Made by a program: the position numbers and the translations under genes. This document shows, in pieces, positions 38,244-46,583 of a stretch of 64,000 nucleotides of DNA. The notes beneath the pieces are model-generated. The model saw only the letters and a program-made list of their open reading frames with translations, was not told the origin of the DNA and did no database searches. This DNA is from an uncultured Dorea sp. (GTDB taxonomy: Bacteria; Bacillota; Clostridia; Lachnospirales; Lachnospiraceae), in the NCBI RefSeq assembly GCF_934294775.1, contig NZ_CAKRAH010000001.1, positions 1 to 64,000 on the forward strand, given 5' to 3'. How positions within the stretch are numbered: the first letter of the stretch is position 1; each line of letters opens with the position of its first letter.

Positions 38244-38393
38244 ATGGATGAAAAACAGAAAATGATGGAAGCTGAGTTGAAAGCTCTTGGGATTAATACC
38301 ATTGATGAATTCAATAAAGCTGCTAAAAAAGAAAAGCTGGATGTCACATTAATGTTGGCATCGCTTCCGAACAAGGAAGTTGCAGCCGGATAA
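38244..38393 (+). CDS. 49-residue phage protein
   Basis: ATG 38244 behind AAAGGGG. Charged helical protein (MDEKQKMMEAELKALGI, then LMLASLPNKEVAAG). No family recognised. Confidence 0.55.
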   Translation: MDEKQKMMEAELKALGINTIDEFNKAAKKEKLDVTLMLASLPNKEVAAG

Positions 38394-38403
38394 GGGGGAG
38401 AAG

Positions 38404-38547
38404 ATGAAAAGGAAAATAAAAAGGCTCATTGCCGGGGTGATAGTCATAACCGGAATTGGTTTCTGGGGCGCAATGGCGTTCATTGCTGTGCTTCTTATCT
38501 ACTGCCGGATGGCGGGTCCGCTCGATCTCGTCTGGAAGTTTTGGTAG
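38404..38547 (+). CDS. 47-residue single-pass membrane protein
   Basis: ATG 38404 with GGGGGAG upstream. Basic N terminus (MKRKIKRL), one hydrophobic helix (IAGVIVITGIGFWGAMAFIA), short tail. Too small to assign; could act on the host membrane. Confidence 0.55.
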   Translation: MKRKIKRLIAGVIVITGIGFWGAMAFIAVLLIYCRMAGPLDLVWKFW

Positions 38548-38635
38548 ATAAGGGAAATACGCCCATATGGAGTGGCAATCCATACAGGCGCAATAAAAAT
38601 AAAAAAGACAACTATATATTATCACAGGAGGGAAC

Positions 38636-38815
38636 ATGAAGCAACCGAAGAAATTAACACGGGAGCAGAAAAAGCTTCTGGCGGATATCGGATTGAATCC
38701 GAAAGAGTGGATGAATTTGCATGAGGATGAATTATATTTACACATTATCCGAAAGGGCAGTTCAGACAGGAAAATCATAAGTAAAACAGATATGGCGGTG
38801 GTTCGGAGTGTGTAA
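38636..38815 (+). CDS. Small phage protein, DUF6906-like
   Basis: 59 residues from ATG 38636 (GGAGGG). LTREQKKLLADIGLNPKEWM and the end ISKTDMAVVRSV are the pattern seen in DUF6906 phage proteins. Overlaps the next gene by 8 bases. Confidence 0.65.
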   Translation: MKQPKKLTREQKKLLADIGLNPKEWMNLHEDELYLHIIRKGSSDRKIISKTDMAVVRSV

Positions 38816-38996
38816 ACAAATTCCAGGCTACGATGATTGGAGAACCCGCTTACCAAATGAACCGAAGCCAATGACAACATGTGATTCTTGCGGTGCCGAA
38901 TTGTATGAGGGCGATTACTTATACACGATTAACGGCGAAAAGCTGTGCGAGGATTTCGTAAACGATGAATATAGGAGGGTATTAAGCGATGAATGA
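38808..38996 (+). CDS. Small zinc-finger-like phage protein (YqaI-like)
   Basis: 62 residues from GTG 38808. CDSCGAELYEGDYLYTINGEKLC suggests one zinc knuckle. Stop overlaps the ATG at 38989. Confidence 0.6.
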   Translation: MCKQIPGYDDWRTRLPNEPKPMTTCDSCGAELYEGDYLYTINGEKLCEDFVNDEYRRVLSDE

Positions 38997-39174
38997 AGCT
39001 GACAATGTGAATATACCATTTAATCATTTTTGGAAAATGGCAACAGAGGCGGCGGAACTCTATGCATTAAGAACGCACTTGAAAATTTTAATGAGTTCCG
39101 ACACATCAAACATTCTATATAAAGAAGAGATTGCAAAAATTTGCGGTATTGATTTGGAGGAGGTGAGAGAGTAG
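38989..39174 (+). CDS. 61-residue phage protein
   Basis: ATG 38989 behind AGGAGGG. Helical, acidic; no recognised domain. Overlaps the next GTG start by one base. Confidence 0.6.
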   Translation: MNEADNVNIPFNHFWKMATEAAELYALRTHLKILMSSDTSNILYKEEIAKICGIDLEEVRE

Positions 39175-40016
39175 TGGCAGGAGTATCAATTCCACAGAGT
39201 GAATACAGAGCAAATTCGGCTATTTCTTCAACGGATATAAAGAGGATGGCTCAAAGTATGGCTCATTTTAAATATTTTCTGGACAACCCAGAAGACAAAG
39301 ATACACAGGCGTTGCAGTTTGGACGTGCATATCACAAATATTGCCTTGAACCATATGATTTTTCTAATGAGTTTGTTGTTGCACCAAATATTGATAGACG
39401 AACCAAAAAAGGGAAAGAAGAATATGCAAAATTCCTGAGCGAATCGGGTGGAAAAGAAGTGATATCTCAAGAGACAATGGATACATTGGAGGCTATGCGG
39501 ACCGCATTGTACGCTACGCCGTTCGCAAAGAAGCTAATCTATGGAAAGCATGAAGAAAGCTTTTTCTGGACTGATGAAGAAACAGGTGTTGAGTGCAAAT
39601 GTAGACCAGACAGCTACGGAGAAATCAGTGGACAACCTATATGTGTTGACTTGAAGACTTGCCAGTGTGCTGAAACGGACAAGTTCATGAGAGATGCGAT
39701 CAAACTCAATTATGACATCCAAGCAGCGCATTATTGTGACGGACTTAAAGCTAATACAGGCAAAGATTTCCTGTTTGTATTTATAGCACAGGAAAAGAAA
39801 CCGCCGTATCTCTGTAATGTATTACAGGCAGATGAATTTTTTATGAAATCTGGAAGAGATGTAAGAAATTCTCTCTTAGAGACATATTGCGAATGCATAA
39901 AGAAGAATGAGTATCCAGGATATATGGGATTCCGAGATGATGTTCAGATTAGCAGTCTTGGCATTCCGGAGTGGTTGAAAAAGGCTTATGGATATGAAGA
40001 AAGTGAGGTTGAATAA
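39174..40016 (+). CDS. recE: RecE-like 5'-3' exonuclease (PD-(D/E)XK)
   Basis: 280 residues from GTG 39174. The opening AISSTDIKRMAQSMAHFKYF and LQFGRAYHKYCLEP match the RecE/YqaJ-like family; the nuclease residues appear in ECKCRPDSYGE (Asp) and ICVDLKTCQ (D-x-K), then YDIQAAHYCDGL. It resects dsDNA to give 3' tails for the RecT annealase, whose ATG overlaps its stop. Confidence 0.88.
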   Translation: MAGVSIPQSEYRANSAISSTDIKRMAQSMAHFKYFLDNPEDKDTQALQFGRAYHKYCLEPYDFSNEFVVAPNIDRRTKKGKEEYAKFLSESGGKEVISQETMDTLEAMRTALYATPFAKKLIYGKHEESFFWTDEETGVECKCRPDSYGEISGQPICVDLKTCQCAETDKFMRDAIKLNYDIQAAHYCDGLKANTGKDFLFVFIAQEKKPPYLCNVLQADEFFMKSGRDVRNSLLETYCECIKKNEYPGYMGFRDDVQISSLGIPEWLKKAYGYEESEVE

Positions 40017-40732
40017 TGGAAGACAAAAAGGAAACAACACAGGAAGAGAAAAAAGAGGTTGCAACAAAACCAGAACACATAAATATGGTAGCAGATTTTG
40101 AGCATGGTATTTATGGAAGCTCTGACAGTTTCAAAATGGCGTATCAGATGGCTAAGGCATTAAGTCAGTCCACGATAGTTCCCCAGCATTTCCAGAGGAA
40201 TGAAGCAAACTGTCTAGTGGCTATCTCACAGGCTCAGAAAATGAATATAGACCCGTTTACTGTTATGCAGAATATGTACATGATTCAAGGGAAAATCAGT
40301 TGGAGTTCCAGTTTCTTAATTGCCATGATTAATGCGTCTGGAAAATATGATATGGAATTACAGTTTGAAGAAGAAGAAAAGGATGGAAAACCGTATTCGT
40401 GCAGATGCTGGACTGAAAAAGAGGGCCGTAGAGTCGATGGAGTAAAAGTCACTATGGACATGGCTGACGCTGAGGGATGGATTGAGAAAAAAGGAAGTAA
40501 ATGGAAGACGCTTCCGGCACTTATGCTCCGTTATAGATCAGCAAGTTTTTTTGCAAAGATGAATTGCCCGGAATTAACTAATGGCTTTTATACAAAAGAG
40601 GAACTGTTGGACAATGATTTCTCAGATAAAAAAGCAGAAAAACAGGCAAATTTAAACGATTTGCTAAAAGAAGATGAGTCTGACTCTATAGACGTAGATG
40701 CCGTAATTATAGAGAACGTGGAGGGAGAGTAA
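40016..40732 (+). CDS. recT: RecT single-strand annealing protein
   Basis: 238 residues. VAISQAQKMNIDPFTVMQNMYMI, then GKISWSSSFLIAMIN and LPALMLRYRSASFFAKMNCPEL are RecT signatures. It pairs with the upstream exonuclease for phage recombination. The acidic C-terminal tail (KEDESDSIDVDAV) may bind a host partner such as SSB. Confidence 0.92.
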   Translation: MEDKKETTQEEKKEVATKPEHINMVADFEHGIYGSSDSFKMAYQMAKALSQSTIVPQHFQRNEANCLVAISQAQKMNIDPFTVMQNMYMIQGKISWSSSFLIAMINASGKYDMELQFEEEEKDGKPYSCRCWTEKEGRRVDGVKVTMDMADAEGWIEKKGSKWKTLPALMLRYRSASFFAKMNCPELTNGFYTKEELLDNDFSDKKAEKQANLNDLLKEDESDSIDVDAVIIENVEGE

Positions 40733-41134
40733 ATGCGGTATCAAGTAACTGTAAAAGGCTTTAAGAGTGGTTTGAACGAGCTGATTGCCGGAAGAATGTA
40801 TGACCACCGTACTAAAAAGTACAGGAATCCGATAAAAAACAAAAACGATGCGCTTTGTGTAAAATACATAAAAGCCAGCAGATCTTTGCGTGGAGTGAAA
40901 ATTGATAGACCGATTATCATTCATTATGCGTTCTATTGCGAAGATAAAATGCATGACCGAATGAATATTGCATCAGCATTCATAAAATCGTTTGAAGATG
41001 CTCTGCAGAAATGCAATGTAATAAAAAATGATGGATTTGACGATGTGTTGACACCTACTTTGCGTTTTGAAGTAGATAAGGAAAATCCACGTGTAGAAGT
41101 AGTAATTGAAGAAAAAGAAAGTGAGGATAAATAA
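40733..41134 (+). CDS. rusA: RusA-like Holliday junction resolvase
   Basis: 133 residues. The RusA core is HDRMNIASAFIKSFEDALQKCNVIKNDGFDD, quoted here as its ends HDRMN and KNDGFDD around KSFEDAL; the acidic residues bind metal. The first Asp pair of classic D-x-D-N is altered to D-R-M-N, as in some phage homologues. Resolves branched intermediates from RecE/RecT. Confidence 0.75.
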   Translation: MRYQVTVKGFKSGLNELIAGRMYDHRTKKYRNPIKNKNDALCVKYIKASRSLRGVKIDRPIIIHYAFYCEDKMHDRMNIASAFIKSFEDALQKCNVIKNDGFDDVLTPTLRFEVDKENPRVEVVIEEKESEDK

Positions 41135-41135
41135 G

Positions 41136-41480
41136 ATGATTAAATCAGATAAAGGAATTATACAAGTTAAAGGAACTGAAGAACAATTAGTTGCTGAATT
41201 TGCGGTAATCGCAAAGACTGTGCGAGACGCATTGACAGAAGACCATGATGAAGCGTATGCCGACAAAGTAATGGAAAAAGCCATTGAAAATTCCAAAAAG
41301 ACAGAAGAGGAACTCGCCCTTGGGGTAATAGAAAATATTATAAAAATTCTCGATATGGCCTTGGAGGAAAACGATAAAAAGTCAAAAGAAGATGGACCGT
41401 TAGATAAGCCGTCAACTGGGAATTCTGCTTTTGACGATTTTCTGGAAGATATCTTTGGTAGAGGTGCTGAGAATGAATAA
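41136..41480 (+). CDS. Acidic phage protein of unknown function
   Basis: 114 residues from ATG 41136 (GTGAGG). Helical, with a low-complexity acidic C terminus (EENDKKSKEDG, then DDFLEDIFGRG). Overlaps ssb by 8 bases and lies within the recombination cluster. Confidence 0.65.
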   Translation: MIKSDKGIIQVKGTEEQLVAEFAVIAKTVRDALTEDHDEAYADKVMEKAIENSKKTEEELALGVIENIIKILDMALEENDKKSKEDGPLDKPSTGNSAFDDFLEDIFGRGAENE

Positions 41481-41901
41481 AGTAATTTTAATGGGAAGAT
41501 TGACAAGAGATCCTGAAATCAAAAGTTCACAGGGAGAAAAATCTACAACGATTGCCAGATACACACTGGCTGTAGACCGAAGATTCAGACGTAACAATGA
41601 CGGAGAACAGAGTGCAGACTTTATCGGATGTGTGGCATTCGGTAAGAGTGCGGAATTTGCCGAGAAGTATTTCCGTCAGGGAATTAAGGTTGTTGTAACC
41701 GGACGTATTCAGACTGGTTCTTATACCAATAAGGACGGTCAGAAAGTTTACACAACAGATGTTGTTGTAGAAGATCAGGAATTTGCTGAGAGCAAAGCAA
41801 CGAGCCAGCAGAATCAGCAGAATAACAGTACCCCAGCAACAGACAGTGATGGATTCATGAACATCCCAGATGGCATTGACGAAGAGATGCCATTTTCTTA
41901 A
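41473..41901 (+). CDS. ssb: Single-stranded DNA-binding protein
   Basis: 142 residues from ATG 41473. OB-fold motifs MNKVILMGRLTRDPEI, FIGCVAFGKSAEFAEKYF and VTGRIQTGSYTNKDGQ. Linker rich in Gln/Asn, then the acidic tip IDEEMPFS that recruits partner proteins. Confidence 0.95.
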   Translation: MNKVILMGRLTRDPEIKSSQGEKSTTIARYTLAVDRRFRRNNDGEQSADFIGCVAFGKSAEFAEKYFRQGIKVVVTGRIQTGSYTNKDGQKVYTTDVVVEDQEFAESKATSQQNQQNNSTPATDSDGFMNIPDGIDEEMPFS

Positions 41902-41912
41902 GAGGTGATTGC

Positions 41913-42314
41913 TTGAAAACAAGACCAAAGAAGTGCTGCCACCCAAATTGCTTCGAGTGTCCTTATAAGGATTGTAGATGGGATTGTGTGGATCCTGTAT
42001 CTTATGCGTATCATCATTCGGAGCGTGGGAAAGCACGTGACAAGAGATATCAAAAATCAGAGCAGGGGAAATCAGCACTGGGGCGATACAACCAGTCAGA
42101 CAAGGGGAAAGCACGTGATAGGCGATACAACCAGTCAGACAAGGGGAAAGCTTCGCAAAAGAGATATAGCGAATCTGAAAAGGGCAAGGAACGTGACGAG
42201 CGTAAAAAGAAGAAAAAAATTGAATCCGGGAAGAATGCAGAAGCGTGTAGAAGATACTACGCAAAACACCGTGAGGAGATCCTAAAGAAAAAGAAAGAAA
42301 AGAAAACAGCTTAA
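41913..42314 (+). CDS. Cysteine-rich, Lys/Arg repeat protein
   Basis: 133 residues from TTG 41913 (GAGGTG upstream). The N terminus has six Cys in CCHPNCFECPYKDCRWDC, likely zinc binding. Then about five tandem ~12-residue units of the type SDKGKARDRRYNQ, very basic, followed by KKKK runs. The repeat is also visible at DNA level. It could bind nucleic acid; no family known to me. Confidence 0.65.
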   Translation: MKTRPKKCCHPNCFECPYKDCRWDCVDPVSYAYHHSERGKARDKRYQKSEQGKSALGRYNQSDKGKARDRRYNQSDKGKASQKRYSESEKGKERDERKKKKKIESGKNAEACRRYYAKHREEILKKKKEKKTA

Positions 42315-42328
42315 GGTAGGTGAGAAAG

Positions 42329-42766
42329 GTGATTTTGATTACAAATACGAGTCAAGGTAGAGAGAATGCTGAACAGGCTGGTTTTTGTATGGTTACGGGC
42401 ATCGAAAGACTGATAGAAAACATCTATGGGAAATATGCTTCTAAGTTCCGTAAAGAATACATTGAAGCAAAAAAAAGCAACATTCCCTTGTATATATTGG
42501 TGCGCAATGAAGATGGAATTAAATCTTTAAGAGATTTGAAAAAATGGGATAATCCAAAATTAAGCAGATATAACAAGATAGTTGCGATGCATGGCCAAGG
42601 AAAATGGGGAAGAATTCCACTTCCCCAAAAGGTCCCTATTAATGGGGGAGATTTATTTGAGAAGTGCTTAATGATAGAACAAAGGTATGGCTGCAAATTC
42701 TTGTTTTGCAAGCCAGAGGAGCCGGGGAAAATAGTGCTGAATTTGCTTGGAATAGAGGTGGAATAG
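42329..42766 (+). CDS. ERCC4-nuclease-like phage protein, probably divergent
   Basis: 146 residues from GTG 42329 (AGGTGAG 4 nt before; GTG 42320 possible). Its second half (SKFRKEYIEAKKSNIPLYILV, and MIEQRYGCKFLFCKPEEPGK as separate segments) resembles phage ERCC4-type nucleases, but the N-terminal D-T-R-E-Q-like strand reads ITNTSQGRENA, so key acidic residues appear changed. It may be inactive or a variant nuclease. Confidence 0.45.
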   Translation: MILITNTSQGRENAEQAGFCMVTGIERLIENIYGKYASKFRKEYIEAKKSNIPLYILVRNEDGIKSLRDLKKWDNPKLSRYNKIVAMHGQGKWGRIPLPQKVPINGGDLFEKCLMIEQRYGCKFLFCKPEEPGKIVLNLLGIEVE

Positions 42767-43534
42767 ATGGAACATTCATTTGATATTGATATAGCTGCGG
42801 AATACGGGATAGAATGTGCGGTTTTGTTGAAGCACCTATACTTCTGGATTAAGAAAAATGAAGCGAATGACGAAAATTTCTTTGATGGAAGATACTGGAC
42901 ATACAATAGTGTGAAAGCCTTTTCGGTATTATTCCCATACATGACCGAAAGAAAAGTCAGATACACTTTGGAGAAAATGGAAGAACAAGGATTGATTGTG
43001 GTCGGCAATTACAACAAGTCACAGTACGACAGAACCAAGTGGTACGCACTGACGGATTTAGCTTATTCGATTTTACAAAAAGGAAATTTCCATTTGCCGT
43101 TTTTGTCAAATGGAAAAGACGCTAACGGCGAACCTATACCAGATATAAACACATATATAAATACAGATAATATATTAGATTCTAAAGAATCTAATTGTCA
43201 GACGGAAGTCAGACGATGTTTGGATGCGTGGAACTCATTAGCTGAATATGGCATAAGAACAGTGTCGAAAGTAAGTAGCACTTCTCGTAGATACAAGATG
43301 CTGGTTGCAAGGATAAAAGAATATGGCATAGAGGATGTCTTGAAAGCAATAGAGAAAATTAAAGGCAGCAGTTTTCTGCAAGGGAAATCGAAAAGCAGAC
43401 GACCGTGGGTTATTACTTTTGATTGGTTTGTATTGCCAAATAATTTTCCTAAGGTGCTAGACGGGAATTATGACGATGTGAAAAACAACGGACCGCATGA
43501 GACAAAAACACTGGAAGAAGACGGGTGGCAGTAA
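42767..43534 (+). CDS. Phage replication protein, DnaD/replisome-organiser type
   Basis: 255 residues. N-terminal winged helix (IECAVLLKHLYFWIKKNEAN, YWTYNSVKAFSVLFPYM, RKVRYTLEKMEEQGLI) as in phage initiators; C-terminal helical part (RYKMLVARIKEYGIEDVL, WVITFDWFVLPNNF) as in DnaD-like domains. It likely loads the helicase encoded next; genes abut. Confidence 0.8.
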   Translation: MEHSFDIDIAAEYGIECAVLLKHLYFWIKKNEANDENFFDGRYWTYNSVKAFSVLFPYMTERKVRYTLEKMEEQGLIVVGNYNKSQYDRTKWYALTDLAYSILQKGNFHLPFLSNGKDANGEPIPDINTYINTDNILDSKESNCQTEVRRCLDAWNSLAEYGIRTVSKVSSTSRRYKMLVARIKEYGIEDVLKAIEKIKGSSFLQGKSKSRRPWVITFDWFVLPNNFPKVLDGNYDDVKNNGPHETKTLEEDGWQ

Positions 43535-45559
43535 ATGATTAATGAAAGCGAGATCAGAAAGACGTTGTCGCTGATAAAACCGGACGGACAATTGTTCGAA
43601 GTAAGAGTGATATATAATTCCAAAGCTGTATACAGCGGATATTTCAAATCACCAGATGATTTAATGACTGCATTGAAAAGGGATATCCGTGATTATGCCA
43701 ACTGCAACATATACATCACATTGAATTATCTGAATGATGAATGCTATTCAAGAAGTCAAAGAAACAAATTCATGTCGAAAGGGTTGGCGACAACCAGTGA
43801 TAAAGATGTCTTGGGGTATGAATGGATATTTATTGATGTGGATCCGCACCGAACCACAGCGGTATCTTCCAGCGATGAACAGGTTGAAAAAGCTAAGAAG
43901 ATTGGAAACAAGGTATATGCATTTATGAAAAATCTTGGATTCTATGACCCGATATGCGGATTTAGTGGGAACGGTGTGCACTTGCTATACCGGGTGAAAA
44001 TCAAAAATTCGGAAGAGAATGTAAAGCTGATTGATAATTGCTTAAAAGTATTGGATATGTTCTTTTCGACAGATGGTGTACAGATTGACTTAAAAAATTT
44101 CAACCCGGCAAGAGTATGCAAGCTATATGGTACGCAAGCACAGAAAGGTTCTGATACCAAGGAACGCCCACACAGAATGAGCCGGATAATCAGTGCCCCA
44201 GATGAAGTAAGAATAAATGATATCCAGTATATAGAAAAGCTGGCTGGAATGTTGCCAAAAGAGGAAAAGCCACAGAGGTATAACAGTTATCAGCCAACAC
44301 AGTTTGATCTGGATGAATGGTTGGATAAACACGGATTAAGATATCGAAAAACATCTTATTCAGGTGGAATTAAATATATTTTGGATGAATGCCCGTTTGA
44401 CAGTAACCACAAGGGAAAGGACGCTTGTATATTTCGAACAACCAGTGGTGCTATCGGATTTCATTGTTTCCACAATTCGTGTGCTGATAAGACTTGGAGA
44501 GATGTAAGGCTTAAGTATGAACCGGATGCCTACGAACGAAAACAACAGGAGTATAGCAACAGAATATATTCCAAACCGAAACAGCGACCGGAATATAAGC
44601 CAATACAGGAGAAAGAGGGCGAACCGGTATTCCTGACGGCAAAAGATATTCTGAATATGCCACGACCGCCAGAGAGATTTGTAAAAACCGGAATTCGTGA
44701 TATAGACCAACGCATGAGAGGATTGAAAACAGGATATACATCGGTGTTGTCCGGATTAAGAGCTTCTGGTAAGTCGAGTGTAATATCGGAGATTTGCCTT
44801 GACTGCGTTGAGTCAGAAAGCAAGGTAACGGTATTCTCTGGTGAATTATCTCCGCAGAATTTTATGCGGTGGATGAATCTACAGGCAGCAGGAAAGTCTC
44901 ATGCGGAGCCAACACAATTTGAGGGTTACTACAATGTGGCGAAAGAGAATCAAGAGAAGATTGCTGATTGGCTAGATAAGAATTTTACATTATACAACAA
45001 CAAGTATGGAAATGACTTCTTGGCAGTAAAAGAGCAGTTAGAACGAAAAATCGAAGCAAATAAGCCGAATTTATTGATACTGGATAATTTGATGGCTTTC
45101 GACATTAGAAGCCTCTCAGAGAACAAATATGAAGCCCAGACGGCATTTACGTGGTCACTACACGAGATGGCGCAGAAGTATGACATACATATTATGTTTG
45201 TAGCGCATCCAAGAAAGGCTATGGGATTCTTAAGGCTGGATGATATATCAGGAACAGCAGATATCGGAAATGCAGTGGATAATGCATTCATCATACATCG
45301 TGTAAACAATGACTTCATCCGGCTTACAAAGCAAATGTTCGGATGGAAAGACGATGATCCATTATATTCTGCCGACAATGTAATTGAGATTGCCAAGGAC
45401 CGTGACGGCGGTCTACAGGATTATTTCATCCCATTGTACTACGAAAAAGAAAGCAAGCGATTAAAGAATAGCTTTGCGGAAAATAAAATATACGGTTGGG
45501 ACAAACAGGAAGATGGATTCAATCCAATAGATCAGATGGAAATCCCGTTTGATGCATAG
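43535..45559 (+). CDS. Bifunctional primase-helicase
   Basis: 674 residues. The N-terminal half resembles an archaeo-eukaryotic-type primase (EWIFIDVDPHRT with metal Asp residues, then GFSGNGVHLLYRV), followed by a zinc-like region (CPFDSNHKGKDAC, FHCFHNSC). The C-terminal RecA/DnaB-like helicase has Walker A SGLRASGKSSVISE and Walker B LLILDNLMAFD, and VAHPRKAMG. It primes and unwinds phage DNA. Confidence 0.85.
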   Translation: MINESEIRKTLSLIKPDGQLFEVRVIYNSKAVYSGYFKSPDDLMTALKRDIRDYANCNIYITLNYLNDECYSRSQRNKFMSKGLATTSDKDVLGYEWIFIDVDPHRTTAVSSSDEQVEKAKKIGNKVYAFMKNLGFYDPICGFSGNGVHLLYRVKIKNSEENVKLIDNCLKVLDMFFSTDGVQIDLKNFNPARVCKLYGTQAQKGSDTKERPHRMSRIISAPDEVRINDIQYIEKLAGMLPKEEKPQRYNSYQPTQFDLDEWLDKHGLRYRKTSYSGGIKYILDECPFDSNHKGKDACIFRTTSGAIGFHCFHNSCADKTWRDVRLKYEPDAYERKQQEYSNRIYSKPKQRPEYKPIQEKEGEPVFLTAKDILNMPRPPERFVKTGIRDIDQRMRGLKTGYTSVLSGLRASGKSSVISEICLDCVESESKVTVFSGELSPQNFMRWMNLQAAGKSHAEPTQFEGYYNVAKENQEKIADWLDKNFTLYNNKYGNDFLAVKEQLERKIEANKPNLLILDNLMAFDIRSLSENKYEAQTAFTWSLHEMAQKYDIHIMFVAHPRKAMGFLRLDDISGTADIGNAVDNAFIIHRVNNDFIRLTKQMFGWKDDDPLYSADNVIEIAKDRDGGLQDYFIPLYYEKESKRLKNSFAENKIYGWDKQEDGFNPIDQMEIPFDA

Positions 45560-45570
45560 AGGTGATCGGT

Positions 45571-45807
45571 ATGACAGATGAAGAATTAAAGAAACTCTAC
45601 TATCCGATAGCTGAGTGCTGGAAACTGATTAGAGCGTACAGAGAATGCACCGGAAGCGGAGATGAAGCCGATGTTTTGGAAGACAAATTACAGCAGATAT
45701 TTGAAAAATCCGGTAAAACTGAATTCGCAAAACGGATAGCTTTTGCCACTGGGGAAGAAATTGACAGAATTATGATGGAGAACAGAAAAAATGAAAAGAA
45801 GATCTGA
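45571..45807 (+). CDS. Small helical phage protein
   Basis: 78 residues from ATG 45571 (GAGGTGATC). No known family. Overlaps the next gene by 17 bases. Confidence 0.6.
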   Translation: MTDEELKKLYYPIAECWKLIRAYRECTGSGDEADVLEDKLQQIFEKSGKTEFAKRIAFATGEEIDRIMMENRKNEKKI

Positions 45808-45982
45808 ATTACGGCGTGCACCGGATGAAATTGACAATATGCTCGAGGGGCATTATGCAAATCTGGAAAAAGACCAACCATCGGAACAGGCTATTGCAGA
45901 TTTTAAACGGAAACCGCATTATGCGGATCCGTATGAATATTGGAAAAAGAAACAGGAGGAAAGTAGAAATGAGCAAAAGTAA
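45791..45982 (+). CDS. 63-residue protein preceding the DGR
   Basis: ATG 45791 with ATGGAGAA upstream. Charged, helical (LRRAPDEIDNMLEGHYANLEK). Overlaps the first DGR target gene by 14 bases, so the DGR seems to be expressed with the early operon. Confidence 0.55.
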   Translation: MKRRSELRRAPDEIDNMLEGHYANLEKDQPSEQAIADFKRKPHYADPYEYWKKKQEESRNEQK

Positions 45983-46580
45983 TGTATTGGAATTAGCAAA
46001 GAAATTAGTAGCAGCAATTGAAGAAGAGAATCAGAAAAACAAGGTGATGCTGAAAGATATTCCGGTTGGAGGAAAGTTTGATACAGGTATCGGAAGATTC
46101 ATCGTCCTGGAGCAGAAAGAAGATTCGACAGCGGTGATTACGGAAGAACTGTACAGAAAAAATGTTAAGTTCGATAATGATAGCAATGGATATTTCACAT
46201 CTGACTTGTCTGATCTTTTTGAAGAAGATATTTTTCCAGAATTTAAAGAAGAATTTGGAGCAGAAAACTTATGCAGCGCAACAGCAAGCCTCGCCACGGT
46301 AGATATGCAGAACAAAAATTCCATCTTACACGCCAAGGTAAGACCGCTGACTTTTGATGAAGCACGCAAGTACAATGAATTGTTAGTAAATAAGAATCTG
46401 CCAGATTGGTATTGGACATGCACGGCTTGGAGTACAGAAGAAAGAGGATGGCCATATTCAGTAGCGGTTGTTTCGCCGTCCGGTGACTTCCGCTACAATA
46501 ACTACAGCCTCAGTTACGGCGTTCGCCCGTTTTGTATCTTAAAATCTAATATCTTTGTATCCAAAGTTGAGGAGGAATAA
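45969..46580 (+). CDS. DGR target protein 1 (C-type-lectin-like variable protein)
   Basis: 203 residues from ATG 45969, chosen for AGGAGG at 45955-45960; a longer upstream frame is an artefact. A short N-terminal coiled coil (VLELAKKLVAAIEEENQ) leads to a DUF6273/CLec-like domain: KFDTGIGRFIVLEQ, WYWTCTAWSTEE and the terminal VAVVSPSG, then a variable stretch, then YGVRPFCIL. Residues written by VR1 at TR-adenine codons read D-F-R-Y-N-N-Y-S-L-S-Y. No signal peptide or membrane helix. Function is presumably ligand binding. Confidence 0.88.
   Translation: MSKSNVLELAKKLVAAIEEENQKNKVMLKDIPVGGKFDTGIGRFIVLEQKEDSTAVITEELYRKNVKFDNDSNGYFTSDLSDLFEEDIFPEFKEEFGAENLCSATASLATVDMQNKNSILHAKVRPLTFDEARKYNELLVNKNLPDWYWTCTAWSTEERGWPYSVAVVSPSGDFRYNNYSLSYGVRPFCILKSNIFVSKVEEE
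46464..46537 (+). repeat. Variable repeat 1 (VR1)
   Basis: Matches TR 47581-47654. Constant GTTTCGCCGTCCGGT upstream and GGCGTTCGCCC downstream; 9 substitutions, all at TR adenines, in the middle. The IMH-like end carries two fixed differences from TR shared with VR2 (TR 47646 A to G, 47649 C to T). A small hairpin (CTTTG-TATC-CAAAG) lies at 46553-46566. Confidence 0.92.
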
Positions 46581-46583
46581 ATC

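Noticed and set aside
41527..42264. 245-residue minus-strand frame
   Set aside because: Antisense of ssb and the repeat protein; Cys/Ser-rich composition typical of shadow frames.
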